This document shows, piece by piece, positions 1-10,648 of a stretch of DNA of 64,000 nt. Source of the stretch: Eudorina sp. 2006-703-Eu-15. Its lineage: Eukaryota; Chlorophyta; Chlorophyceae; Chlamydomonadales; Volvocaceae. A model generated the notes under the pieces. That model had not been told where the DNA came from and ran no database searches. It saw nothing but the letters and a program-made list of their open reading frames with translations. The stretch spans positions 186,001 to 250,000 of the forward strand of contig BDSI01000091.1 in NCBI GenBank assembly GCA_003117195.1. The letters are read 5' to 3'. Positions within the stretch are counted from its first letter, which is position 1. Each line of letters opens with the position of its first letter. The position numbers and the translations under genes are program-made.

Positions 1-1723
1 GGTCCCCTCGGTGATGTTGGCGTACCAGTACCCGGAGCAGAAAGGTGTGCGGCGGGCCTCGCGGCAGGGGCGGCGGCGGCGGCCTAGGTTTCGGCCGCCT
101 AGGAGTTTGTGGCTGCAGTGCAGTGCAGGGCAGTGCTGTGCAGGGCAGTGCTGTGCAGGGCAGTGCTGTGCCCTGACGTTCGCCGTGACACCGCCTCCAC
201 TCCCCCTCTCCTGACAAACATGGCCTGACAAACAAAGGACGTGCAGTGGGATTCACCCTGCCAATCGTTCCTGCCCCTTCCTGCCTGTACGAGAGTACGA
301 CAGTCCCCGACGACGCCCCCGAGCCGCCGGGCATCATCGATCTGGCGAGCACCTCCCGACCCGAAGCCGTGCCCGTACGGGATGACTTGCTGTCGTACAT
401 GTCCACCAAGAAAGCGGAGTTCCTCAACGTGCGGCCCGTGGGTTGGCGTGGTGGGAAGGATGACTGGCGGCAGTCGGCATGTACGGTGTTGGGCGGGCTG
501 GGGCGGGCTGGGGTGGGATTGGGTAGGAACCTGACCCCCGGGGGAAACGCACGGGGAAACTGTTAAGGATCCAATTGGATCCAACACAGACACAACCGGA
601 GAAGGAAAGCTGAGAAGGGCGAGGCAGAAGTGGGGCCGGGAGCTAGCAGGGCAGGGCGGTTCCGCAGCCGCAGCCGGGAACACGTGAGTTAGTTCGGCGG
701 GGGCAGCACAACCGTCAACCGTCAACCGTCAACCCGCCTGCACGCGCGTGTTCCCGCAGGCCCACGGGTCATTCGAGTACATCGCCTTCCTGGCCACCCG
801 CCCGGAGTACTGGGGCAGGGGCCTGGGCTCTCGGTTGCTGCGTTACGTGACGGACAAGTAAGTACGGAAGGCATCGGTGTACGGTGAGGGTACGGCAGTA
901 GCATCGGGACAACGGCCAAAGTTGTTGCACATACATATGCCGTGTGGGCAGTGGAACTCATGACCCCCCGCGCGCGTACCCAGCGGCCATCCGCCCACCC
1001 GCCCACCCAGCCACCCGCCCACCCAGCCACCCGCCCCCCTGCCCCTCTGATGTCCGTCCCTCCCCAGGGCGGATGCCGCGGGCCGCTGGTGCTATCTGGA
1101 GGCCACCAACGAGGACAATGTACGGCTGTACGAGAGGTGAGGTGTACGGATGTACACCCAAGGTCTCCATCAGGGTGTCTCGGCAGCTGGGATGCGGGGC
1201 GGCGCTGCGGCTGCTGCGTCGCGTCGCCGGAACGAGTTCGGATCCTCTAGGGTTGAGACTTGAGAGGGAGGCCGCGGTCCGGGACATTATTCCACAGCAG
1301 CTTAGCTCTCACCGACAGCCAGCCTTGGAGGGGCATTGAACCTGAACAAACATGTGTTGTCGATGTCGGCATATTTCGTGTTGCCCGGGATCTGCGGTTA
1401 TCGATGCTCGCGCTCTCGCCGCTCATCGATCCTACGGACTGACCGGACTCGCCGCCGGAAGCGCCCCACACGCACCTCCATTCGCTTACGCGCCCCTCGC
1501 TCAGCCCCCCGACGCCGCCCCCCGACGCCGCACTGCTGCCACCGCCACCGTCGCCCCCCTTGCGCCCCCCCCATACGCGCCGCTGCCAACGTGCTCTGCC
1601 CGCAGACACGGCTTCCGGCCGCTGGAGACCAGGACGTGGACCCTGGGGTCGGTCCCTGGGAAGCGGCTCTTGTTGATCCTGATGGCGAGGCCCCCGGCTG
1701 CGGCCGTGTCCCCTCACCCATGA
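1..1723 (+). CDS. GNAT-family N-acetyltransferase, 5' end outside window
   Basis: Predicted acetyl-CoA-dependent N-acetyltransferase (GNAT fold); the substrate cannot be told. Exons read as <1-44, 247-437, 760-857, 1068-1136 and 1606-1723, with GT/AG borders and matching phases, ending at TGA 1721-1723. About 172 C-terminal residues are visible. The acetyl-CoA pyrophosphate loop (motif A) is clear in exon 3 as RPEYWGRGLGSRLL. Motif B continues in exon 4 with WCYLEATNEDNVRLYER, followed by HGF at the start of exon 5. This order (Gly-rich loop, LEAT-N-x-N-A/V-RLYE-(R/K)-HGF) is typical of small plant and algal GNATs. The C-terminus RLLLILMARP forms the last beta strand. The gene is in tandem with the next gene: a TGTAA element (volvocine poly(A) signal type) at 2585-2589 lies only 17 nt before that gene's ATG. 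The family call is firm; the specific function is unknown. Confidence 0.85.
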
Positions 1724-2605
1724 AAGCCCTGCCTGGGGAGCTGTCTGCCTGCCTGCATGTTTGCCTGCCTGCGACAACCCTGGACGGAGGGAGACGGGGG
1801 CCGGAGTCGAGGGGGCCTCTCGGGTGTCAGGGTGAAGCCGGGACCTTCACCGTCGTCGAAGGATTGGGTGGCCGGGATGGTGGCTGCGGGTGATGATCCA
1901 CCACCATGGCGCAGGCGGGGCTTGTGCCCGAGGGGCAGTGCCTCCTGACGCGGTCCGCTGTGCGCAGCAACCGCCGCCGCCGCGCGCGGTTGTGCGCTTG
2001 GGATGACGCGATGACTAAGCCGACACAACGTCCCACAATGATGGACACGGCGCCCGTACCCGGGTGCTACCGGGTTTCAACAGCTTCAGCTGTAGTTGGC
2101 TGTAGCCTGCTAAAGTTGCAGGTGGTTGGGGCCGCCAACCAAGCAAGTACGACAGTGGCAGCCGGATTGAGCGAGCCGTCCCCGCGCTGCAGTCTTGCCA
2201 CATGCTGATGGGAGGGTGCCAAGGGGGAGTTGCCTGCTGGCCGCATGCAAATAGCTGTGCCCGTGCAGGGGACAGCAATGTTCTCGGCCTGTGCTGAAAC
2301 CCACGATACCGCGCGAACTGCCAAGGAGAGGGCTATTCGTTACATCTGCACCGCCATTCTCCCTTCCGCCTTGCAAGGCCTAGAGGCCTTGCCACCGCAT
2401 TGTTGTACGGTATGCCACGCTCGTACGGCTGCGTTTCGAATTTGTTTGCAGCTTTTGCGAATGCAACGCACAATGTCGACTGGTAGCTCGTTGTCAAAGT
2501 TCATCTGGCACCTTGCAAGTACAGGACGGTGGCGTTTCCCAATACAGGACAGCTCCTGTGAAATTACCATCAGTGTCATTATAGTGTAAATGCCATACAT
2601 ATTCG
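1724..2605. other. Spacer / probable 3' UTR
   Basis: No supported coding exon. The stretch probably holds the 3' UTR of the GNAT gene, with TGTAA at 2585-2589, and the promoter of the next gene. Confidence 0.4.
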
Positions 2606-3444
2606 ATGGCGTCGCCGGTTGATGAAGGAAGTCGCATCGTCAAGCAGGTTATTGACAGCGGTGCTTTCGACGACATTCGGAAAAACGTGAGTTGACTACG
2701 GATATGCGAGAGCGATCTAACAATCCTATAAAATGGGGGGCGCGGTTTGCAGGTTTTCGAGGAGTTGCGCCACAGTGCTGCGTTGCGCGAATACGTTCGG
2801 GACCAGGTAGACAATAGCAAGACGTTGACAGGAGACAACAGTAAAGGCTTCAAAGACCGCAAGAAGGTCCTCGACGACCTGCAAACCGAGTTGAAGTAAG
2901 TAGATGGCCCTTGGGACAGCCACCGGTCCGCTGTATCTGATAATACGCTTTGTTTCCCTGCTGATTGCAGGGACAGATTAGTGGAGAGGGCTTCTCGAGT
3001 TGTCTGGGATATACTCACCAACGCGGATGGCCGCGTTGCGCAGGACATTGAACGGAAGGTACGCCCACGGACATGCACGCTCGCATTCGTGCACACAGCA
3101 ACACGGATTACGCTGCATGCTTGCGGTTGAGTATATTGCGCATCAGAGCACGAAAAGTGCCACCACCAAAGCCCTCCGAAATTGGTCGCCAGGTACACGA
3201 GGCCGCCATCCATCTGCACGACGCCCGCGAAAAGCAGCAGCAGCAGCAGCAGGCCGCGGTGGGCGCCCCGCCGCAGGAAAAAATAAACCCACCTGGCCCG
3301 ATGGAGACTGGGCAAGGCGCGTCCCTGCCTCCCCGCGTCCCTACCATCGCCACTGCGACGCTAGCCGGTCAGCCTCTTCAGCAGCAGCAACAACAACAAA
3401 ATCGTCCCCCGCCCAGACATTACGGGGTGTACGGCAACTCCTAG
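2606..3444 (+). CDS. SHG1/BOD1-type (COMPASS component) small protein
   Basis: Four exons, 2606-2686, 2753-2895, 2971-3058 and 3193-3444, join in frame to give 187 residues. The start is ATG 2606 and the stop is TAG 3442-3444. Residues about 8-100 fit the SHG1/BOD1 domain pattern: RIVKQVIDSGAFDDIRKNV, then a helical stretch with a lysine-rich loop, then RLVERASRVVWDILTNADG and a charged helix. In fungi SHG1 is a subunit of the Set1/COMPASS H3K4 methyltransferase; in animals BOD1 and its paralogues act at kinetochores and with SETD1. The C-terminal third is low complexity, with two poly-Gln tracts (CAG runs about 3235-3252 and 3379-3399) and a Pro-rich tail. It is convergent with the ING/Tudor gene, the stop codons being 164 bp apart. 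The family assignment is from recognition of the domain, not a search. Confidence 0.75.
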
Positions 3445-3607
3445 CGCTGTACGGCGCCTCCGAGGATGCCCTCCGAGGAGAACCCAAATGCGTGCCAATG
3501 CGTTTCGAGCTGACAGCGCTTCTGTGGCGGAGGCGTACGGCACCCACCACCTCCGCCGGCACAGTGATGCCGGGCGGGTGGGTAGGTGGGGGGGTGCTGC
3601 GTTCCTC

Positions 3608-6600
3608 TCAGTAGAGCTGGTCGGGGATGAGGACCTGCGCCCACAGCGACGCACGGGCGATGTCCGTGTACGACACTTATTTGAGTGTAGTACGGTGCTG
3701 ACACGGACGCATGCGGCATATGGTTGATAATAACAAGTATGGTCTGTCGAATCCTGGGGGAGCCATTGGTGGTGGTGGTCGTGACAGACCGGTAATGGCA
3801 CCGGTAATATGGAATGCGGTGTAGTCGGATGCACACCGTTTTGAGTGGACCATGACAGGACCATGACAGGACAATGACAGGACGGCGGTCCGATCCAAAC
3901 TTGTGTCGCACGGGATCTGTTGCTGTGAGCGAATGTAAGCCGGTTTGTGAGCGGATGACACGCACCTGATACCCGCCGGACCCACACGCCCCCGCTCCCC
4001 CCCCCCGCAGCGCCGGAACCACTCAAACCCCCCACGCACCATGTGCATGTCCCGGGCCGTGTCCTCCAGGTTCAGTGTTTCAAAGTCGCCAGTCGAGTAT
4101 AGTACACGTGCCTCCCGGGTGGCCACATTCACGTCCTGCGCGCACCGGTGGTTGCAGCGGGTCGCGGCGGGTGCAGTGTGGCGTGGTGGGGACTGGGGGC
4201 GGCGGGTGCAGTGTGGTGTGGTGGGGACACACTCCTCGCTTTGTCGCATTAGGATAGTTCACATAGGTTAATTCCACAAGTCTCTTGATTTAGACTACTA
4301 TACGGCAACCATTCAGCCGGCGGTTGCTACCGGAGCTCTGCCTCAGCCAACGGTCGCTCGCGGATGCGGCTGGTCTGCGTCTATCCTCTGCGTTGCCGTC
4401 ACCATTCACTACCATCTGGGTTGTCGGTAATTCGGGTTTCGGGTTAAGGGTATTTCGGGTGTCATTTACTTCCTTCGCCTACATCGCCTGATACGCTGGA
4501 CTTCGCTTCTCGCGGCTCAGTCCGGCTTTACACACACACGCTCAGTCCTCTGATGCCCAACCCAGCAGCAACAGCAACACGAGACACCGAACCCGCAGCG
4601 GCCCTTCCCCGCCCCACACGACGTCCAGCATTTCCGGCCCTGCATTTCCCACCCACAGTTAACAGCAAAACCCCCCGGGCCCGGAGGGCGGATCCCTCAC
4701 CCCCCCTCCACCCCTTTGTCCATAACGACAGCGAAGTCGCGAAGAGCCACCGAGTGCATGCGTAGGTGGTGTCCACCGGCCACCGGCCGATGTCTCCCTC
4801 TCACCCGGGCCGGCCCCCTCCCCCAACCTCAAGTTCCTATACCCACCTCCCCCCAACCCCACCTGGATCTCAATCAGGTACCAAAGGTTGTCATCCGGCC
4901 AGAACAGCTCCGCGTGCCGCCCCACCAGGTCCTCCCGGATGTCCTCGGGACAAAGGTACCGCACCAGGCCCCCCGTGGCCGCCTGGGGCCGACTGGAGGA
5001 CGGCTTGTAGCCTGGAAGGGTGGAGGAACAGGAGGAGGAGGGGTGCGGTCACGAGTCGGGGAGTCGGCCCCCGCGAATGGGGATAACATGGACGCGGCGG
5101 GCTGGACATGGTGTGGGATTGGAGTACCGTACATGGTGTGGGATTGGAGTACCGTACATGGTGTGGGATTGGAATGCCGTACAAGGTGGCTCTGTGATGG
5201 GGGGAACAAACGGTGCCCGCCCTTTTGGGTCCGCCCGTTGAACCGCCACCCCCCATGCGTGTGCCACGCATCGGTTCCCCAATCCATACCCCCATGCGTT
5301 CGTTCCGCAGTTTCGAGGAGAGCCAGGAGCCGGACGGCCGCTGCGCCGCGCTGCGCTGCTTCCAGAACGCTGACACCCCCCCCTGCCCGCCCGCATTACA
5401 GAGGAAACCATGCAGCAATCATCGGTGCCCACCCCACCCCACCCCACCCTTCCATACCCTACCCTGCCGTACCCGGAGAGAACCCCCGCGACTGCCCCTG
5501 GGGGCCGGTGCTGCAATCGGAAAGCAACCCAACGACACTGCCCTAGCCCACCCGACCCTCCCCCCCTTGGAGTTCTAGGTGTGCCCGGGCTCCTGTCTTC
5601 CTGGGTTCGGGGGCTTTTTTCCTGCGTCGGTTTGTAGGGCCCCCCCCCGTGGTAGGCCTTCCGACTTCCGATGAGGCAGTGGAGGACGCCCGCTCTCACC
5701 AGGAGGCGGCGGCCGCATGAACGGCACGGGCGCTTCGGCGGCGACGGGCTCCTCGTACGCCGGCAGCGACTCGATCTGGTACTCCTCGAACGAAGACGAC
5801 TGTGGGCAGGTTGGGGTCGGGGATGGGGTGGGGTTGGGGTCGGTCGCATGAGAGGGGACAGGCGGGCAGCCCCCCTGGAGCCGGTCGGTAAAGTATCTGT
5901 CCTCTCCGGGTTGGGTCGGGTTCGCATTTTGCTTGTTACTGCAGTGGCGGCAGCGCGGCCGCGCCGTCACGCGCCCGCGCGCGGTCTCTATCTCTCCGTT
6001 GCTATGCAGGTACCGCACCACGTAAGTATACTAAGTTATGCTGGGTGTGCCCGGGTTCGTTCGTCGGTATTATTTTTTTTTCAATTTAACCCCCCTGGAG
6101 CCGTAACCCACATGGTTGGTCGAGTGCGTGTGGATACCCCGAGAAGGTTTGCGTGCACCTGAGGGGGTCGCACTCAAACGAATCGGTCCATCCGTCCATC
6201 CGTCCATCCGTCCATCAGGAGCAGGACTCCCGCCCCAATCGTCACACGCCCACCGCCCTTCTGAAGCTGTGGCATGCAAGGCAAGGACCTGACGGCCGAT
6301 TCGCGCGCAAGCCGCCGCCAAGCGAGACCGCCGCATCCGCCGTACCCGCACACGCCTCGGGGAGAGGCCCCCCTTATTCCCGTACCCCCAAGAAGCCCCC
6401 CCGAGGGCTGCATCGGGTCGGCCACAAGGCCACAGGGACGCAGGGCCGCACCTGCGTGTTCAGTTGCAGGGCCGCAACTGACGCCTTCTTCTTCGCGGGC
6501 GGGGGCGGAGCGGCCGCCGCGGCCGCCGCCGCGCCGGCGCTGGGTCCCGCGGCCGCGCCGTCCTCATCCCGCGGCCGCTTGCCCTTGCTCGCCACGTTCT

Positions 6601-7123
6601 GGACCGCGGCGGACTTCTTGGGGGGCGGGGCGGGGGCCGGGGGCAGCGCTAGCTCCTGTTGGAGAGAGAGATTGTAATCCTCTAGCCGCGGTGTCTTGCC
6701 CCGGGTTGTGTCGAGGGCGAAATCCTGTAGGTACTCAAGTCCCGCGTCCGGGTTGTTTCGTCGGAGCTCCTTGTCAAGGTCATCTGTCACCCGCTCCAGT
6801 TCCAGCGCGTGCACCTCCAGCAGGTCGTGCGCTTGCTGCGCTAGTTGCACCTTCTCCTCCGCAAACTGCATCAGCATCTTTTGCGCCGCTGCGACGCGCG
6901 ACTCCAGCTCCTCGTACTCCGGGTTGGGGGCCGGTTGCTGGTGCGCGGGCGGCATCGTCAGCAGCGCGCTGACATTCGTTTGCAGCTCTGATGCAAGGTC
7001 ATTGCACTTCTCGTCAAGAGCTTTAATTGTGTTCAGCATGCGCTGCAACTCTGTTGGAAGGCTTCCGGTGCTCTCTATGAAACTCTCTAGGTACATAACA
7101 TTGGCAGAATTATGAAGCGCCAT
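3608..7123 (-). CDS. ING N-terminal domain protein with Tudor-like domain
   Basis: Exons (minus) 7123-6452, 6030-5971, 5799-5700, 5011-4863, 4135-4036 and 3675-3608 join in phase to give 382 residues. The start is taken as ATG 7123, the first Met before the domain; the frame is open a little further upstream to a GTG at 7204. Residues about 9-115 match the ING N-terminal helical domain: YLESFIESTGSLPTELQRM, KALDEKCNDL, then a long coiled-coil helix around EEKVQLAQQAHDLLEVHALE. A basic, Ala/Pro-rich segment (KGKRPRDED) resembles a nuclear signal. Exons 4-5 encode a Tudor-like barrel: LVGRHAELFWPDDNLWY followed by ARVLYSTGDFETLNLED. No Cys/His PHD finger, the usual ING C-terminal module, is seen anywhere in the span. 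The last exons are less certain: the 3675 acceptor is chosen because phase and a clean stop fit. Likely nuclear, in a histone acetyltransferase or deacetylase complex by family analogy. Confidence 0.7.
4136..4862 (-). other. Large intron of the ING/Tudor gene, with dispersed repeat
   Basis: Intron between the two Tudor exons. It carries (minus orientation, 4480-4540) one copy of a repeat also found in a cyclase intron at 15797-15856. Around 4722-4750 there is a weaker match to the 25141-25200 repeat. Confidence 0.6.
5106..5180. repeat. 25-bp tandem repeat, three units
   Basis: Three head-to-tail 25-bp units (5106, 5131, 5156); the third has a few changes. They lie in the intron 5699-5012 of the ING/Tudor gene. 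Confidence 0.9.
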
Positions 7124-7457
7124 TACATTAGGTAGCTGAATCAGATCTTTTGTTATGAGAGAACCATTTACTAACTGCTGTAAGTCAACAGAGGAATCCG
7201 TCACCTGCTGCTTTCATCGTTTAACACTCCAGATGCCCACAATTGGCTAGGGCTGACAATTTAAAACAGAATGCGGTGTTCTCAGCTTGCAGGGCGTCAT
7301 GTCCGTGGGCCCAACTGTGCTTGCAAATTTGCTCGTACATACCGGTCGATTTTCTCGAAAGGGCATCACCGAGCCCCAGTTCTTGTGCGAGGTCCTACCC
7401 TTATTCATCTTCATGCGTTAGTAGATTCGCGCAAAACGCAGCACACACATCTGTCAC
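7124..7457. promoter_or_regulatory. Divergent promoter region
   Basis: About 330 bp between the ATG of the ING/Tudor gene (minus) and the ATG chosen for the next gene (plus). It is less GC-rich than the flanking exons. It must hold both transcription starts if both starts are right; no specific element is claimed. Confidence 0.4.
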
Positions 7458-10400
7458 ATGCAGTCGCAGCAGTTCGCGAGCGCGGCCGATGCGCCAGCCC
7501 ACACAGCCAGCAGGTCCCGTGCACTGTGTAAATTTAAGTTGCAACGACGACACATGGTTGCAGAAATTCGGAGGCAATCCATGGGTTGGCCAGCCCTCCC
7601 GACGATGCGCCATGCGTCGTCTTGGGTCTCGCCCAGTGCTCACGCGGCGCTGCGGGTTCCCGAAGTCCCCTCTCAGGGGTCTCCCCTCCCGGAATCCTCC
7701 TCTTCCTGGGCAGAGGGAGACGTGCTGCGCCTCGAGCTGGCGGATGGCCGCCGTGTGTACGCGGAAGTCGTGTCCGGCGTGAAAACCCCTCATCGTACCG
7801 GCGGCACGACTCAATCGCCCCCCACCGCAAGCGACAACGGCGGGCAGCGCGCGCTAGACCCCCCCACGCAGCTCCTCTGCCAGGGCATCCGCTATTCCGC
7901 TCGCGAGCTGTCCACAGCGCGGGAGCCCGAGCACGAGCACGGGTCATCACGGACGACTGTCCTAGAGGCAGTCGGAGGTAAGCTCCCGAGCCACCGCGCG
8001 CATCAGATAGGCTCGCCCTGCAGCCTCCTGCCCCATGTGGTGCTGCGACCGACCGGCCTTTTCACTGCGGCCAGGTGGGTCGCCGCCAGCGCAGGCCCAG
8101 CCGCTTTTAGGGGGCCCCAGTCATGATGACTTTGATGCCCTGATGAGAAAGGTGCCCCCCCTTTGTGTGTGTCTCCGCAGCAGGCGCTGCACCCTCCGGT
8201 GACCCGAATCTCAGAGCGCTGCTGGACGCGCCCCCCAAGCGGCATGCGGCGGCGCTGCGCGCCTGGGCCCCGCTGACCGGGCGGCTGCTGCAACCCGCCG
8301 CGCGGCCCGCAGCAACAGCAACAGCAACAGCGGCAACAGCAGCAGCAGCAGCGCCTGGACAGCAGGCGCAGCAGGCTCCTGTGGAGGAGGGCAACACCCG
8401 CTCGTTGGAGGGTGCTGCGGTGGTCGGCGCCGAACGGATCTCGTCGCTGGAGCAGCTGCGCCGGCAGGCAGCCACGGATCCGGGTCCCTGGGTTCACGGC
8501 TCAGGTGCGCGCCGACACTGAACGGGCACATTCTTCTTGATAGTGGACGCCGCGGCCGCCTCTGAGAACGGCGACGTCCGTACGGCTGTACGGTAATGCT
8601 GTACGGCTGTACGTGCCGCCCGGGTGGTGGCCCCCCAGGGCGCGTGGTCGTGGGAAAGGGCTGTGGCCGGGTGTCCCTATTTTGGGTACGGTACGTGCCC
8701 AACGTGGCGTTGTCCCTGTTGGACAAACAAACAGCCCCTCGGGGCGGTCCGTGAGGGACGGCTGCGCTCCGGCCAGCATCGGTGTGCTCCAGGGCCCGAG
8801 CTCGGGCCTCCCCCTGGCGTGGAAGGCTCAGCGTTTGGCCGCGCGGCTGCTCTTGGCCCATGGCCGTCGGGGTGCTTGCCGCGGTGCCAATTGCGTAGCG
8901 CTGACATGCAGCCCCAACATCTGCCGAGCTTGTGTGCGCGTGTGAGCTGTGTGTGGTGCCGTTGCGCCGATGTGGGTCACGCACTCACGCTGCTGGGGCG
9001 GTCCTGCGCTTGTCTGTGTTAACGCGGCGCGGTGCGGCTTATCGCGATGCGCCGCCACATCGCAGGTCCCTCGGATCCGCCCGCCTCCGAAGACGCCCGG
9101 GCGGTTGCGACCGCGGGCGAGCTGGCCTGTTTCCTGGAGGGCCACCGGGGCGTCGTACTCTTGCAGCTGCACGTGGGCTGGGACGCCCACGAGAACGTAC
9201 CGCCGTACGGCCCGTACAAACCGCTCGTTGTGCGGTTACTCCGCGATGCGCTGGAGCGGCCCGACATCGTGTCGTACACGAGCAGTGCGCCGGTACCGGG
9301 GGCGGCCAGCGGCAACCCCTCGTACGGCATGACGCTCGTACTGTGTGCGGACAAGGAGCCCTTCCGTTCCTGGGGGGCCCACCTGGCGAGCTTCGGGTGT
9401 CAGGTGGGTTTGTGTACGAGCGGAGTGGGTTTCGGAACACTTGTAGGGTTTCAGAACCCGTGGGTTTCAGAACACTTACGGTTTCGGAACATTTAGGGTT
9501 TCGGAGCACGTGGGTTTCGGAACACGTGGGGTTTGGGACCGCGTGGGGTTGGGAACATGTAGCTGAAATGCCCTGCCGTGTGGTCGGCTGTGAGCTGGTG
9601 CTGTTCTGGGGCTGCGCGAGGGGGCGGGGCCCGACAGGGCGTGTGTGCTCTGGGCCGTGTGGGCGTGTGGGGGAGTGTCGAGTGGGTTCTCTCGCCCGGG
9701 AGGCCCTGGACGCGTACCAGCTGTTGGTGTCACCTCACAATGCCACCTCGCATATGGATGGAGAGCCGCACACAGGGCAGGCCGAAGCCATGTGTAGGCC
9801 AGCTGTCGAACCGGCCAGGGCAGCCAAGGGCGCAGACCGCCAGACACAGCGTTCCCCCCTTCCACGCAACAACACCAGCAGGCAGCCCAACCGTGCTGCC
9901 CCCCGGCCGCACCACACGCCCTTGACTCACTCCCTTTCCCACGATGATGACGACGACGACGACACGACCGGGCCGTGGTCAGACAAGCGGCCCGCCCGGC
10001 CTACTGACCTGACCCGCCGGCCCGATGCTGTCCGTACACTCGCGCCCCGCCGCGCCGAACGGACACCCACCCACCCGCAGGCGGCCCTGGAGGCTCAGTC
10101 GCCGTACTACAAGCTGCTCATCGGCCGCATCCTGGGGTACCGCCCTGAGTACATCGCGCACCACATCCAGGTGCGTACGGAGATCCTCGCCCGGGTGAAG
10201 ATCTCCCCAGGCGGAGATCTCGCCAGGCGTGTGGCCTTAGTGGCACCTGGCCGCCTGAAGAGGAGGACGCTGTCGTGGTAGCAGTGTCGCGGACATGGGT
10301 TGCGGCCGGATGGGCCGGTTGTGCCCGCCGGGGCTGCGGGATGCTGGGGGGCCGCAGAACGCCAAGCTGCACACGAGTCGTTGACGGTCAGACCGGTCGT

Positions 10401-10648
10401 GCCGTAGTTGCTGTTGTGGTGTCACTTGCGTGGGCTCCCTCGCCCATCCCGGCCGCACATCCCTCACTCCCCGTGCCTCGCCGTGTCTCCCCGTGCCTCG
10501 CCGTGTCGTGCAGGAGAAACACGGCGCAGTCCCCTCCCGGGAGGTGGTGGCAGCGGTGGAGCAGCAGCTGCTCAAACTGAGCTCCAAGAGCCCGAAACTG
10601 CCCTGGAACGTCAGCTCGCGGGGCGGGGGCCGCAGGAGGGCCAAGTAG
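7458..10648 (+). CDS. Unrecognised protein, five exons
   Basis: I do not recognise a family. Exons 7458-7977, 8181-8504, 9066-9403, 10081-10170 and 10514-10648 splice with consistent phases (1, 1, 0, 0) to 468 residues, ending TAG 10646-10648. The start ATG 7458 is the least certain point. Exon 1 ends in a low-complexity segment; exon 2 holds Ala/Thr and Gln repeats. Exon 3 looks like a folded domain: a hydrophobic strand GVVLLQLHVGWDAHENVPPYG, a helix KPLVVRLLRDALERPDIVSY and a second strand YGMTLVLCADKEPFRSWG. Exon 4 encodes YYKLLIGRILGYRPEYIAHH and exon 5 a helix EVVAAVEQQLLKLSSKSPKL with a basic end RGGGRRRAK. Intron 9404-10080 contains a degenerate minisatellite and could hide one more exon near 9700. 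TGTAA at 11536-11540 could be its poly(A) signal. Confidence 0.55.
9410..9545. repeat. Degenerate GGGTTTCGGAACAC minisatellite
   Basis: Six to seven imperfect units of roughly 17-22 bp in the intron after 9403. One unit contains TTTAGGG by chance; there is no telomere-like array. Confidence 0.8.

Noticed and set aside
7586..7981. Alternative frame for exon 1 of the unknown gene (131 codons)
   Set aside because: Only the frame starting at 7458 joins the next exons in phase without stops.
9480..9510. TTTAGGG telomere-type motif
   Set aside because: A single occurrence inside a degenerate intronic minisatellite, not an array.
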